From the NCBI GenBank assembly GCA_003116975.1, contig BGKB01000093.1:124001-188000 (forward strand): a stretch of DNA of 64,000 nt, written 5' to 3'. A program made the translations under genes and the position numbers. This DNA comes from Aurantiochytrium sp. KH105 (taxonomy: Eukaryota > Sar > Bigyra > Thraustochytrida > Thraustochytriidae). The notes beneath the pieces are model-generated. The model was not told the origin of the DNA and did not search any database. It saw nothing but the letters and a program-made list of their open reading frames with translations. This document shows, piece after piece, positions 18,273 to 28,392 of the stretch (positions are counted from its first letter, which is position 1; each line of letters opens with the position of its first letter).

Positions 18273-19862
18273 CTAGGTTGGAGTGTGTTGGACCTTGGAT
18301 AAGTCTGCGTCGTGAACGCTTTGCAACGCCAACTCAAGCGCATCGACAAAAGCGTTCACACTAGACTTGTCAAAAGTCAAGGGCGGCTTGATGACGAGGA
18401 CGTTGCTATGTTTGCCATCGCAACTTGTGAGAATACGGTGCTGGTGTAAAAGTTGCGTGATGATGAAAGAGACCTCCTTGCTCGCAGGCTCTTTGGAGAC
18501 ACGGTCGCGTACGAACTCGATGCCCAAAAAAAGACCGCTCCCACGCACGTCGCCAATCAGACGCCCCGCCCTGGTTTGCATGAGTGCGCGGAGACGCTCG
18601 CAAAAGTATGCACCTGTTTCTGCGGCGTGTGCCTGTAGTCGATCCGATTGAATGATCTCGAGCACCGCCAAACCTGCAGCGCATGCAACAGGATTGCCAC
18701 CAAATGTGTTGAAATACTCCATTCCATTCGTAAACGAGTTTGCAACCGCGTCAGAACACACCACCGCGGCAAGGGGAACGCCGTTGCCAAAAGGTTTGGC
18801 CATTGTGACAATGTCCGGATCCACGCCCTGTTGCTCAAAGCCCCAGAAATGCCCACCAAGACGACCAAAACCCACTTGCACCTCATCTGCCACGCAGACG
18901 CCCCCTTGCGCACGCACCGACGCGTACACAGAGGTCAAATACCCGCGAGGCGGCATGATGACGCCGGCGACTGACATTCCAGACTCTACAAAGAACGCAG
19001 CGGTTCGACGACCTTGGCCCTCTACATATTCAAGCTTTTCGTCCACGTAGGCGGCCATTCTTGATGCAAATTCCTGCTCCGATTCGTGATCGCTTCGTTC
19101 TCGATAGCTGTCTGGGCAAGGGACCACATGCGTTTGCTCTGGGCAACCTTTGCCGCCCTTGCCGAGAAACTTGTACGGAGAAATAGCAAGCACGGCCTCT
19201 GTGTGGCCATGATACGCACGTTCTACAACCACTACATCTGTGGCTCCAGTATGCGTGCGCGCAAGGCGCAGCGCGAGGTCGTTGGCTTCGCTGCCAGAGT
19301 TGACGAAAAACACGCGTTTCAGTCTTGATCCAGCTGGCATTGTGCGAATGAGCTCTCGAGCCAAGAGCACTGGATAAGGATGGAGGTATCTTGTGTTCGA
19401 GTTGGTTTTGGCAAGTTGACGCGAGACAGCGTCAACGACCGCTTGTCGCTGCCAGCCGACGCACGCCGGGTTGTTGCGCGAGTCCAGGTAGCGAAAGCCT
19501 CGGTCATCAATAAGGTGATGGCTCTCGCCCCGGACAATCATGAGCGGGTCCGAGTTCTCGTACGAGATACTTTGCGCGTCGCAAAAGAATTGCTTTCTCA
19601 GCGCATACACCTCCTCCTTGCTCATGTGTTCTGCCTCGTTTTCAAACGCAAGGATCTCCTTCGCCATCTTTGAGGTTTTCTCGGGTACCGGTTCTGCTGT
19701 CACTGTTGATCTCCACGCCAGCAAAGAGGAGTTCTTCTCCTGTCTTCTCTCCCGCACCCACGAGGCTCCCAGTGCGAGCGTCGCGCCCAAAATCGTGCCG
19801 CATGCCACGAGGCCTACGACGTGCAGCTGCTGCTGGTTCGCCGGGCTCTGTCGTGAGGTCAT
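18273..19862 (-). CDS. Class-III PLP aminotransferase-fold enzyme (ETNPPL/PHYKPL-like) with N-terminal TM helix
   Basis: The protein has 529 residues with its ATG at 19862. Residues 15-36 form one hydrophobic helix ([20 protein letters not shown]), so the enzyme is probably membrane-anchored; a soluble catalytic domain starts near residue 85. Class-III features in order: [39 protein letters not shown] (PLP phosphate site), [25 protein letters not shown] (Asp for the PLP ring nitrogen), and [12 protein letters not shown] with the Schiff-base Lys at 356. The asparagine-rich start and TNTRYLH-like motif resemble ethanolamine-phosphate and phosphohydroxylysine phospho-lyases, which eliminate phosphate and ammonia instead of transaminating. 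A true omega-amino-acid transaminase (AGXT2-like) remains possible. The gene is intronless, convergent with LSM1 and divergent from PEX12. Confidence 0.85.
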   Translation of the reverse strand: MTSRQSPANQQQLHVVGLVACGTILGATLALGASWVRERRQEKNSSLLAWRSTVTAEPVPEKTSKMAKEILAFENEAEHMSKEEVYALRKQFFCDAQSISYENSDPLMIVRGESHHLIDDRGFRYLDSRNNPACVGWQRQAVVDAVSRQLAKTNSNTRYLHPYPVLLARELIRTMPAGSRLKRVFFVNSGSEANDLALRLARTHTGATDVVVVERAYHGHTEAVLAISPYKFLGKGGKGCPEQTHVVPCPDSYRERSDHESEQEFASRMAAYVDEKLEYVEGQGRRTAAFFVESGMSVAGVIMPPRGYLTSVYASVRAQGGVCVADEVQVGFGRLGGHFWGFEQQGVDPDIVTMAKPFGNGVPLAAVVCSDAVANSFTNGMEYFNTFGGNPVACAAGLAVLEIIQSDRLQAHAAETGAYFCERLRALMQTRAGRLIGDVRGSGLFLGIEFVRDRVSKEPASKEVSFIITQLLHQHRILTSCDGKHSNVLVIKPPLTFDKSSVNAFVDALELALQSVHDADLSKVQHTPT

Positions 19863-20418
19863 GGTATCTCCGGCTCTCGCGACCGTGCCCGAGTTCGCAG
19901 CCTTCGCGTCGCCGCTCGCTTCGTTGTGCGCACGACGTACTCTTGCTTGCTAGCTCGCGGCACCTCTATCCGTTTGCCTGTCTGCGCAGTGCGCCTGCGC
20001 GCCGCACGTGCGCGTCGCAAGTGGCTTCTGCCGGCAGCCAACTTGACTTTGATCGTGTCTGCGGCGGCAGACCTCGCAGCAGCAGACCATTATTCAGGTT
20101 GTCTCGACCGCGCCGGGATCTTACGACGGGAGCAACGACCGGAGCGGGCCCAGGCCGAACGCTTGCTGGCGAGGGCGCGCGCGGCCCTGCGTGCTCGCTA
20201 TTCTCTTGTCTTTTCGCGGCTCCTCGCAGCAAGCGCAGAATCGGAGTTGGGAAGCGCGAGGGCGAGGTGGGAATCCTGGCATTCTCGCACGAGGTGGAGA
20301 AGCAGCAAACCTGTTTGACCACTCGTTCGACAAGAGCAGGACAGGGCGAAAGCGCAGAACAGGGTAAAACACAAGGACGCACAGACGCTTGCAACGAATA
20401 AAACATCCGCGGGCGACC
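19863..20418. promoter_or_regulatory. Divergent intergenic region between aminotransferase and PEX12 genes
   Basis: The 556 bp must hold both 5' regions. It is GC-rich, with ORFs in several frames that show no domain. No specific site was recognised. Confidence 0.35.
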
Positions 20419-21749
20419 ATGTTCCTTTCCAACTTGCTCAACTCACCGAATCCGACGGTGTTCGAGCTGTCGATGGCAGGGGGACTCACTACCGCATTGC
20501 AGGTACGTGCTCGTGCATGCCACTCATGATCTTTTCTATGTGGCCAGAATGACTCACTTCCGATGAAACAACCCACGACTCCGTACTTTGACACAGCCGG
20601 CCTTTGATTATCTTCTCGTGACCCTCGGCGAGCGATATGCAACTTTTTTCCGCCTTTGCGCCTGGAAGGTGAGTTCGAAATGTGAAATGCGCGCATCACA
20701 AGCGTCGTCATTTCGTCGTCAGCCAAAGGAAAGTCCGACATACTAATGCATTTACTTTCGTTGTGCAGGATGAGCTCTACTATCTGCTGCTCGGGATCAT
20801 TGAGCGGCATTACCTGCAGGTATACGACGCGTGCTTCTCGGAGAATTTTTATGCGCTAAAACGGGTCAAACGGGCCGGCCCCCAGGGCGCACAAGTCCCG
20901 CTGAGTCCTCGCGACAAACTCGTGAGTCTCTTTTTCGTGACAGTGATCCCTTACTTGCGCATGAAAACCGTCAAGGCCCATGAGGTGCTCGCAGTAGAGG
21001 CTCAAGAAGAAGAACAGCAAGAGATGCAAGAACGACAGCGGCAGCAGCGAGAGGGTAGTAGCTCCAACGATGAACATGTGGGACATGGGCAGAATGAAGC
21101 AGCAATGGTGGCACGAGGTTCATCAGGAACCTCGAGCGCCGTTGGCCGCCGTCCGAGACTCTACAAGCGACTGCGCCAAATGTTTTTGCAGGGAGTACCG
21201 CTTACGCTTGCCAGCTACGAGCTTTGGGGCTTTTACCTCAAGATTTTGTTCATGTTCCAGCGCACGGAGCACTTTTCGCCGCCTCAATGGCTGCAGGGTA
21301 TATTTCTCGCTCGTGTCACGGGAGACGACATGCGCGCGCAAGCGCTTGCAGAAGAGCTTCGGGACTCGCACCGTGGCATTGTGGGCAAGATTGCTTCAAA
21401 GGGCATTTCATTCTTGCGAACGGCTCTTGTAGCCTCGGCTCTCATCTTCAAGCTCTTGGAGTGGTACTATTCGCCCGAAAACCAGAGTCAGCGGGAACAA
21501 AACAAGAATGCGCAGATTATTCCACCGCCGCCCATGCCGCCACGGCCCTCGTCCATGGGCGTTGGGTTGCCGCGCCATCCGCGCCAGTGCCCCCTTTGTC
21601 ATGAGCCGCGTGTGAATCCAGCCATTTCGTCAAGCGGGATCGCCTTTTGTTTCATATGTATTCACCGTCACGTCCTGGAGCATGGCGCCTGTCCTGTGAC
21701 GGGCACGCCTTGCCAAGTGTCACAGATTCGCCGCATTTTCGAGTCTTAA
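20419..21749 (+). CDS. PEX12: PEX12, peroxisomal RING E3 subunit (3 exons)
   Basis: Exons 20419-20502, 20597-20668 and 20769-21749 join in frame to 378 residues. Introns are 94 and 100 bp with GTACGT/GTGAGT donors and ACAG/GCAG acceptors. The N-terminal SNLLNSPNPTVFELSMAGGL and the exon-2 stretch PAFDYLLVTLGERYATFFRL fit the Pex2/Pex12 family. Exon 3 encodes helical membrane regions, a low-complexity Glu/Gln/Arg loop, and a C-terminal RING-type finger starting near Cys326 (CPLCHEPRVNP, then FCFICIHRHV and GACPVTGTPC). In known systems PEX12 works with PEX2 and PEX10 to ubiquitinate the import receptor PEX5 at the peroxisomal membrane. The reduced set of zinc ligands is normal for PEX12 and separates it from PEX10. 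A DECR2-like gene and a HACL1-like gene elsewhere in the window also concern peroxisomes. Confidence 0.9.
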
Positions 21750-22630
21750 GAGAGAAGGAGGCAAAGAGAGGGGCCGCACCTCTTCGAACAGCCGATACGA
21801 TGCGTAAGTTTGGGTGTCGCGATGGTAGGGTGTGGTTAGGCCTGATCTGGTATGGGATGGGATGGTACATGACAAATGGCATGGCATGACATGACATATC
21901 ATGGAAAAGTTTGCGGAATCATATGTGGGAAGGAATGCCCCTGTTTGCCCGATGTCATGAGATATATGTACATCAGCCCACGGCGATGGCAAGTCGACTG
22001 GCGGACCCTCCATGCCAGTTGGCGTCGCAAACCAGCGATCCGAGTCGTTGACCATGTTCAATGCAGCTTCGGTCAAGAGCTGGACTGGGCAAGATTGTCT
22101 GCGCGGCCGCCCTTGAGCGCACTGCGCACCCTGCGGCCGGCAAGGGCCCCTCAGGTTTCCTTTTGCTAGAGTTGGTCCCGCAAAGCAGAGAAGTGTAGGG
22201 CCCATACATACCACGCTTTGTGATCGTCGTTGACTAACACACACGTGACCGTCTTTTCTGGTTCAAACGATTCGTCAGCACAGATGGGGCCACGTCTATC
22301 TATGCCCATGCTCATGCCTATGCTCAGGCTCATACCCGTGGCACTCGACGCAATATCCCATCAAGCCAGTACTATTGTGTGGTTGTCTTGTACGGGCTTG
22401 GTACACACCGTTTTGGCGCTTTATCATTTTTTATTTTTTTCCCGATGAACGGATCATCTGGAGTGAATTTTAAGAGAGACAAGAGTCGCGCTGCGTACCT
22501 GAGGCGCGCGACGCGGCTGGGATTCTGATCTTGATCTTGTTCTTGCTCTTGCTCAAAGCCACGAGCTCCGGCCCGGCCTGGCCTGGCCCGGCCTGGGTTG
22601 GCTTGGCTTGACGCGGCACAACAAAAGAAC
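21750..22630. other. Intergenic region with ATGG/ATGC-rich simple sequence
   Basis: Between PEX12 and the next gene there is a degenerate GGTATGGGATGG / GCATGACATG stretch (about 21845-21905) and a ccatgctcatg-like repeat (about 22300-22335). Near 22500-22620 there is a gatcttgatcttgttcttgct run and a gcccggcctg repeat. No gene is supported. Confidence 0.5.
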
Positions 22631-24520
22631 ATGCCCAAGATGCAAGCACCGCGAGAAAAGCGACTCTCGCGCGCTGTACCGCCCAAGGGCTACACCAAGG
22701 CGGTCTTGGTGGACACGGCGGGCGTGCGAGATCCATATGCCGAGCTGCTCGTGCGCGATGAGAACGCCAAAGAGAAAGCACGGGGGCAAGAACATGCCGA
22801 TGCAGCCGTGACAGCCTTGGCCGCGGCCGAGGAAAACCTACACATGGTGAACTTGCGAACGACGAAAAAGTCGTACAGTGAGATCAACTTTGAGGCCTCA
22901 CTCATGCCCCGAGCCATCGACTATCTCATGGAGGAGCGAAAGCTCATTGCTTTGTCTCCGCAAAGCGTTGTTCCTGAAATGCTCACTCCTGAGAGAGATT
23001 TCGAGGATTGGGCGCTGACGAGACCAAATGTCCAGGTTGAAGCCTCGTACGGGCGTTTTACAGTCGTGCAACGTGGCAAGAAAGAAATTGAAGATGAAGA
23101 ACAGCATCGTAAACAAGCGCAAGGGTACTGGCGCCGATACCGCAAACGACCCGTGACTCCAGCCGAAAGTTTTCGCGTGGTTCGTCTCGAAGCGAACTCT
23201 CGACCCTTTCGACAAAGCTCGTGCCGACTACTGTACAAGCAGCGACGATTTGCCGAATTGGATCTCGAGCTTTTGAACCCGCTGCTTGCTGCTGCGTACA
23301 AGACGCGACCTGAAACACTGAACGGTATTGTCACAGAGAGACTGACGCCATTGTGCAGAGATCATTTGCCCAAGCTTTGGAAGCTCGTGGCCATGCGTCT
23401 TGCTTGCGTTCTAGCGCTTGGCGCGGTTCCCGCACTTCTCTATTTGATCCTAGGATGGACAATTGTCGACGTTGCGAGCGGGAGGCTCATTGACTTGGGC
23501 ATATGTGCTGGCCTGCTCGTATGGTTCACAGTGCCCATCCGCCGCTTTCGTCGCAAGAAGGCTGCTTACATACGGAAATGCTGGCAGCAGTTCCGCACGC
23601 GTCTCGATAGCGAATTGGCTTGCGTAAATGCAGAGCTTGAGGCGCTCGAGAGCCCGGACGCACCAGGAAGAATTCGCTTCGCCCCCGTTCTCGTGTGGCT
23701 CGGTCACGACCCGTACACCTCGGACCGCATGTCGCAAGTCGTCAAGGCCATCGCTGAAGCAGATCGTTTTCATCGCGCCCGGGCAATTTTAGCTGATCTC
23801 GAAGAGCGGGTGGCCAAGCTGGAGCGACAGCGCTACGAACTCGAAATGAATGGAGAAACAGCCAACACAGAGGTCATCGAGACCTTTGGTAGTGAGAAGC
23901 GGCTTCGTAAGCAGGTAAGCAAGCAGCGAAAGGCTCTTGCAAAGCTTTCGCGGCGCCGTCTGCTGCAAGGGCGCGAAGCAAAGGTTCCCAGCGGATCGTA
24001 CCTGGTTTTGCATCGTCTCACGATTGAGGTTGAGCTTCCAGGTCCGACCAATCCCGTGCTTGGTCTGCAGCCCGAGCCAGCCGCTATGCACGGCGAAAGA
24101 GCAGAGGACTCTGGCGGCGAAAGTGAGTCGGGACTCTTACGCCGCGTCGACACTGATCTTGTCGGCGCATGCTCACGCTGTCGACAAATTACTCTGTACA
24201 CGCGCAACGTGGGGCTCGAAAGCATCGCGAAAAACCTGTGCAAGAGTGCGCGCGAGGACGCCGTCGCCTTTGACGAGTACAGATTACGCAAGCTGCTCAA
24301 GCTCGAGCCAGGCACAGACCTCGCCAAAGCGCTTGGAGGGACCCACAGCGACGGCACCGATGATCAGGAGAAAAAAGAAGATCAAGACGAGAACAAGAAC
24401 AAGGACAAGGACCAGGACCAGGACCAAAACCACAAGCGCAACGAAACGGAGACGCTCGAAGACGAGGTTGCAGCGTCGGCATCGCGCTGCGCTGTGTGTC
24501 AGGGTCCCCGCGGCGCATAG
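22631..24520 (+). CDS. Unknown two-TM protein with coiled-coil and charged C-terminus
   Basis: The protein has 629 residues from the ATG at 22631 (GAACATGCC); a TTG lies 33 bases upstream in frame. The N-terminal half is basic and without recognised domain. Two hydrophobic helices occur at about residues 255-280 (LALGAVPALLYLILGWTIVD) and 285-305 (LIDLGICAGLLVWFTVPI), followed by basic RRFRRKKAAY. A long helical segment at about 375-455 is likely a coiled coil. Near the C-terminus a low-complexity stretch of Asp/Lys/Asn/Gln (DENKNKDKDQDQDQN) is followed by a final Cys pair (CAVCQG). Two other Cys pairs (CSRCRQ) occur at about residue 514, so a weak metal site is conceivable. I do not recognise a family. 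It lies just upstream of, and in the same direction as, the TRMO gene. Confidence 0.7.
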   Translation: MPKMQAPREKRLSRAVPPKGYTKAVLVDTAGVRDPYAELLVRDENAKEKARGQEHADAAVTALAAAEENLHMVNLRTTKKSYSEINFEASLMPRAIDYLMEERKLIALSPQSVVPEMLTPERDFEDWALTRPNVQVEASYGRFTVVQRGKKEIEDEEQHRKQAQGYWRRYRKRPVTPAESFRVVRLEANSRPFRQSSCRLLYKQRRFAELDLELLNPLLAAAYKTRPETLNGIVTERLTPLCRDHLPKLWKLVAMRLACVLALGAVPALLYLILGWTIVDVASGRLIDLGICAGLLVWFTVPIRRFRRKKAAYIRKCWQQFRTRLDSELACVNAELEALESPDAPGRIRFAPVLVWLGHDPYTSDRMSQVVKAIAEADRFHRARAILADLEERVAKLERQRYELEMNGETANTEVIETFGSEKRLRKQVSKQRKALAKLSRRRLLQGREAKVPSGSYLVLHRLTIEVELPGPTNPVLGLQPEPAAMHGERAEDSGGESESGLLRRVDTDLVGACSRCRQITLYTRNVGLESIAKNLCKSAREDAVAFDEYRLRKLLKLEPGTDLAKALGGTHSDGTDDQEKKEDQDENKNKDKDQDQDQNHKRNETETLEDEVAASASRCAVCQGPRGA

Positions 24521-24652
24521 ACTCTTCGTTACTCGCTCGCTCGCTCCCTCTCTGTCAAGTGCAGTTCTGGCGAGGACTTGCCGTCCGAGTGGTGGTGGTG
24601 GTGGTGGTGGTGGTCGCCGCGATCGGCGACGGGCGAGCGTCAGCTGCTGATC

Positions 24653-25924
24653 ATGAGCGCATCGGGGAGCGGCGACGCAGGCACGACATCGGGACGCAGG
24701 TGCGGCTGGGCCACGTCTTGGATGACGCAAGACTTTTCTCTACCCGTGGTCGTCGGACTCTGCGTTACGGCAGCGGCCACCGGTGCTGCCGTCGCATCGC
24801 TGGCGACAGCGCACGTGCTGCGACGCCGCGCACTCGGTGCCACAGCAACGGTGCAGCGGACCGTGCATGCAAACACAACCACAGCGCAGACATCAAAGGC
24901 AACTATAAATGCATGCGACGATAGTCTCGTACGCCCTGCAAAGTCCAACAATGATGACGCAAGGGCCAAAGCCAAAGCCAAGCAGCAACTGCAACAACAG
25001 AAACAACGGGTATGGTCTGAATTTCTCGAGAACGGGCTGCGCACGCGTTATGTTGGATACGCGCGGTCCGTGTACTCTGCCAGGAACTACACACCAAATC
25101 AGCCGACGCGCGTCCCTTCAAGTCGCGCTATGATCGACTTGCGAGATTGCGACAAGGGCTGCCTTGAGGACTTGGACTCTTTCAGCCATGCATGGCTTGT
25201 CTTTGTCTTTCACGACAACGAGTCAACCGACTTTGTCAAGTCAAAAATTCTTCCCCCGCGTAAGCCAGATCGACGCAAGGTTGGCGTCTTCAGCTGCAGA
25301 AGTCCCAATCGGCCAAATCCGATTGGACTCTCGATCGTGCGCATCGAGCACGTGGATCCCGACAACCGCAAGCTCCTTGTGAGTGGTGTGGATATCTTGG
25401 AAGGAACTCCTATACTCGACATCAAGCCATACATTCCAATTCACGATCAGCCGGGGGGCGAAGTGCGTGTACCGGAATGGATCGCTGCCTCATCTGCGCT
25501 GGAGCCTGATTTTGCGAGTGTGGAGATTGACCCCAAGGTTCTTGAGAAACTTCGTCGCTTGCCCCGCAAAGTCAAACGAGGTGGCCTATATCAGAGTCCA
25601 GAGGGCGTCGTACAAGTTCTCTCGGAAATTCTTCGGTGGGATGGCCGTAAGCGTCACATTCGGCAAATGCACGATCGCCAAGGCCATGGGGAGTGGCTTT
25701 TTGAAATGCTTGGCATGGATTTTAGTCTCGAGTACCCAGCGCCTGGAGTTGTTCATTGCACTGATGTGCATCCAATCGGCGTTGTGCACCTCGTGGATGG
25801 GCGCATCCGTTTTCGTGAGACCGAAGAAGCTGCAGAAGGTAAAGATAGCAATGGAGACAAAAGTGAGGACGTCAATTCTGTCCAAGATCAAGATAGCGCA
25901 AAAACTTCCGCCTCCCACTCATGA
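24653..25924 (+). CDS. TRMO: TRMO, tRNA N6-methyl-t6A37 methyltransferase (TsaA/YaeB fold) with N-terminal TM segment
   Basis: The protein has 423 residues from the ATG at 24653. Residues about 130-265 form the TsaA beta-barrel domain: YVGYARSVYSARNYTP, FSHAWLVFVFH, FSCRSPNRPNPIGLSIVRIE and the signature GTPILDIKPYIP. TrmO uses S-adenosylmethionine to methylate N6 of t6A at tRNA position 37, supporting decoding. A C-terminal region (about 280-390) resembles the extra eukaryotic TRMO domain, and the last 30 residues are acidic/Ser-rich. Unusually, residues 29-56 are a continuous hydrophobic stretch (SLPVVVGLCVTAAATGAAVA) followed by RRR, which could be a membrane anchor or an organelle-targeting signal. 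The gene is intronless and follows the preceding gene by 132 bp on the same strand. Confidence 0.88.
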   Translation: MSASGSGDAGTTSGRRCGWATSWMTQDFSLPVVVGLCVTAAATGAAVASLATAHVLRRRALGATATVQRTVHANTTTAQTSKATINACDDSLVRPAKSNNDDARAKAKAKQQLQQQKQRVWSEFLENGLRTRYVGYARSVYSARNYTPNQPTRVPSSRAMIDLRDCDKGCLEDLDSFSHAWLVFVFHDNESTDFVKSKILPPRKPDRRKVGVFSCRSPNRPNPIGLSIVRIEHVDPDNRKLLVSGVDILEGTPILDIKPYIPIHDQPGGEVRVPEWIAASSALEPDFASVEIDPKVLEKLRRLPRKVKRGGLYQSPEGVVQVLSEILRWDGRKRHIRQMHDRQGHGEWLFEMLGMDFSLEYPAPGVVHCTDVHPIGVVHLVDGRIRFRETEEAAEGKDSNGDKSEDVNSVQDQDSAKTSASHS

Positions 25925-26353
25925 TGGTTCTCGTTTGCTTCGTTCCACATGACATTGATTTTATGAAAAAATAATGCATCACATTTCTCGGTCAGTTCTC
26001 TTCTGGGATCTGTCTGTCTCTCTGTCTGTCCCTCAACAGCCTAACAGTAAGCTCTCACATCAATCGATTTCGATCATTCCTTGGAAGACGCCCCTCCGCA
26101 CACGAGTCATGTCTTGGTCCCCCTTTGCGCAAGTGTGCGCGTCGGACCTGCCATTTGGTGAGTTTTCTGTCAGTCCGATTCAGGAAAGCCTGGCTTGGGA
26201 CTCGCTCGCTGCCTTGATCCGTTTCCGCAAGGCAAGCAAAAACCTTTGCAACGCAACGCAACGCGACGCAACGCGACGCAGCGCGCGCGAGGACGAGACA
26301 GCAGCGCGACGATAGAGCAGAGGCAGATCAGCGACGTTGAGCAGCGTAGCAGG
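25925..26353. other. Intergenic region upstream of the DECR2-like gene
   Basis: About 430 bp on the 5' side of the reductase gene. It includes a short aacgcaacgc/gacgcaacgc repeat near 26250-26285. No other element was recognised. Confidence 0.4.
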
Positions 26354-27250
26354 ATGACGTTCAAGTCAGACTTTAGGCCCGACCTCCTCGAGGGGAAGGT
26401 GGTTGTCATCACCGGCGGCGGGTCCGGGATCGGCCTGGGCATCGCGCGCGCGTGCGGCCTGCACGGCGCCAAGGTTGTGATTGGTGGACGCCGCGAAGCC
26501 AAGTTGCAGGAGGCGTGCGAGGCTCTACGCAAAGACGGCGTCAAGAATATCGAGGGCTTCCCTTGCGATGTGCGGGACCCGAAGCGCTGCGAAGACTTTA
26601 TCAAGAAGGCTGTCGAGGCGTTCGGCACGGTGGACGTGCTTGTGAACAACGCGGCGGGCAACTTTTCCACGACCATCGAGAAGCTTTCCCCAAACGGCTT
26701 CAACACCATCATGCAGATTGATTTGATGGGCTGCTTTAACATGTCCAAGGCTGCGCTTCCTTACCTCAAGACGAGTGGCAAGGGTCTCATTGTCAACATT
26801 AGTGCCACGTTGCATTACAAGGCGTTTCCTTTCCAGATGGCGGCTTCGAGTGCCAAGTCTGCCATTGACGTTCTGACCAAGAATATCGGTGTGGAATGGG
26901 GCACCGACTATGGCATCCGCGCTGTCTCGGTGGCGCCTGGTCCAATTGAGAATACTGTTGGCGGACCCGGCGGCCGTGTTTTTGGCAAGATGCTTGGTGC
27001 TGATGGAGGTCCGGATCTGCGCGAGTTCGTGCCAATCGGCCGCTTTGGAACTGTCGATGACATTGGCAACACGATTCTCTTTTTGGCAAGTGACGCTGGC
27101 TCGTACATTAACGCGACGACGATCGTTGTCGATGGCGGACAGTACCACGAGGCGAGTGGGCGGTATCTTTTGGCCAAGCGTAAGATCGCCGAAGCTTCGG
27201 ACAAGGAGCGCCAGACGCACAAGGGCGGCGTCGAGCGTGCGAAGATGTAA
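26354..27250 (+). CDS. DECR2: Peroxisomal 2,4-dienoyl-CoA reductase-like SDR (DECR2-like), PTS1-like C-terminus
   Basis: The protein has 298 residues from the ATG at 26354; the human enzyme is about 292. It is a short-chain dehydrogenase with TGGGSGIGLGIAR (NADP-binding loop) and VLVNNAAGNF. The motif AASSAKSAIDVLTK lacks the classical Tyr of YxxxK, as in 2,4-dienoyl-CoA reductases, where other residues replace it. VAPGPIENTVG and VDGGQYHEASG complete the fold. The enzyme reduces 2,4-dienoyl-CoA with NADPH so that polyunsaturated fatty acids can enter beta-oxidation. The C-terminus ends AKM, which fits a peroxisomal targeting signal type 1. The gene is intronless and convergent with a lysine-rich unknown. 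The mitochondrial-type isoform is less likely because no N-terminal presequence is seen. Confidence 0.88.
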   Translation: MTFKSDFRPDLLEGKVVVITGGGSGIGLGIARACGLHGAKVVIGGRREAKLQEACEALRKDGVKNIEGFPCDVRDPKRCEDFIKKAVEAFGTVDVLVNNAAGNFSTTIEKLSPNGFNTIMQIDLMGCFNMSKAALPYLKTSGKGLIVNISATLHYKAFPFQMAASSAKSAIDVLTKNIGVEWGTDYGIRAVSVAPGPIENTVGGPGGRVFGKMLGADGGPDLREFVPIGRFGTVDDIGNTILFLASDAGSYINATTIVVDGGQYHEASGRYLLAKRKIAEASDKERQTHKGGVERAKM

Positions 27251-27293
27251 TATTTTCCCATAAAAGCAAATCCAAAGAAAGTAGACAAACAAA

Positions 27294-27330
27294 GATGATG
27301 ATGATGAAGAAGAAGAAGAAGAAGAAGAAG
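27294..27330. repeat. (GAT)n(GAA)n microsatellite after the DECR2-like gene
   Basis: The run gatgatgatgatg passes into a longer GAA array. It lies in the 3' flank, about 40 bp past the stop codon. Confidence 0.85.
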
Positions 27331-27525
27331 ATTATACTTTATAATGCTGTTTCGTTTCTTCAACGTATACTCGCAATTCTACAACGTGCACGTGTGCGTA
27401 TATGGGCGTGTTTTGTTGTATTCGCGACAGTTCAGATGGGCTCTCTGCATTGATCTATTTTTTACAAACACCCGAGCGATGAGGCGCACTATATTGGGCT
27501 CATCCCACTAGCTAGGTTCCATGTC

Positions 27526-28392
27526 TCATGACTGAGCGGGCGTTGCACCTTGTTGCGGTGGAGAGTTCGGCGTGAGCATTGCCTCTACAATTCTTCGCTC
27601 AAAGGGAGCTGGAAGCGTTCTTGAGGTTTGACGCAGAGCATCGAGATCGGCCATGGTCACGAGAATTTTCTTTGAAGCGACGTCGTTGGCGCCCTCGCGT
27701 TTTGATTTCTCAGCATTGGACTTGCCAGACTCGCCGCCCTTTGCGTCCACTGCTTGGGTCGGTTCCTCCTTCATTTCCACATCGCCGTCGGTCTCGTTTT
27801 CGCGCTCTGCGCGCTGGGCGTCGCGTTGCCTGCGCTGCGTTTCTCTGTGCCGAGCGATCGCTGCAACTTCGGGGAGAACCGAAGAAAGGAACTCCTGAAA
27901 ACTGCGCGCCAAGTACTCGACTTGATCTTCCGCCTCCTTGCCCTTGGGAAGAGAGATGGGTGGCGTGAGTTTGGATCCGGCGTTTGCGAGGACTCGTTTG
28001 GTGGTCATGCGTTCTACAACGTGGGTGTTGGGCCAGTATGCAAGGTCTTGCTCGGCTGCGGTCATGCTCGTACGACCCGTGCTAATAGCCATCTTGCGTT
28101 CTTCGTCGTCAATGTTCACGTCCGTGCAGTGCAGCACATCGTTCTCATTGTCCTCGATGACGCCTCGACCTCCAACTTCGAGGACTTTGAACTCGGGCAC
28201 GTCTTGGAGTTGATGCAAAAGAGGGGGCTCGGCGCTGCGTGGCTTTTTCGTGGCCTTTTTGGTGGTCGCTTTTCGGGGCGCGCTAGCTTTCTTTTTCGAT
28301 GCTGCGCTTGCTTTCTTGCTCGACGACTTTTTCGATCCTGCTGTTGTGCTTGCAGGCGATCGAGGCGCCGGCGACTTGTTTCCGCCCGCCAT
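27526..28392 (-). CDS. Unknown nuclear-like protein with H1-like Lys/Ala/Ser N-terminus
   Basis: The protein has 288 residues from the ATG at 28392. The frame continues upstream but only through GC-rich low complexity. Residues 1-62 are Lys/Ala/Ser/Pro-rich, like a linker-histone tail (KKASAASKKKASAPRKATTK), suggesting nucleic-acid binding and nuclear location. The middle (about 65-190) has a mixed hydrophobic composition with conserved-looking stretches (LLHQLQDVPEFKVLEVGGRG, EYLARSFQEFLSSVLPEVAA). A Glu/Arg-rich helix (about 190-220) and an acidic segment come next, then a last helical region (KILVTMADLDALRQTSRTLP). I do not recognise a family. It is convergent with the DECR2-like gene. Confidence 0.65.
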   Translation of the reverse strand: MAGGNKSPAPRSPASTTAGSKKSSSKKASAASKKKASAPRKATTKKATKKPRSAEPPLLHQLQDVPEFKVLEVGGRGVIEDNENDVLHCTDVNIDDEERKMAISTGRTSMTAAEQDLAYWPNTHVVERMTTKRVLANAGSKLTPPISLPKGKEAEDQVEYLARSFQEFLSSVLPEVAAIARHRETQRRQRDAQRAERENETDGDVEMKEEPTQAVDAKGGESGKSNAEKSKREGANDVASKKILVTMADLDALRQTSRTLPAPFERRIVEAMLTPNSPPQQGATPAQS

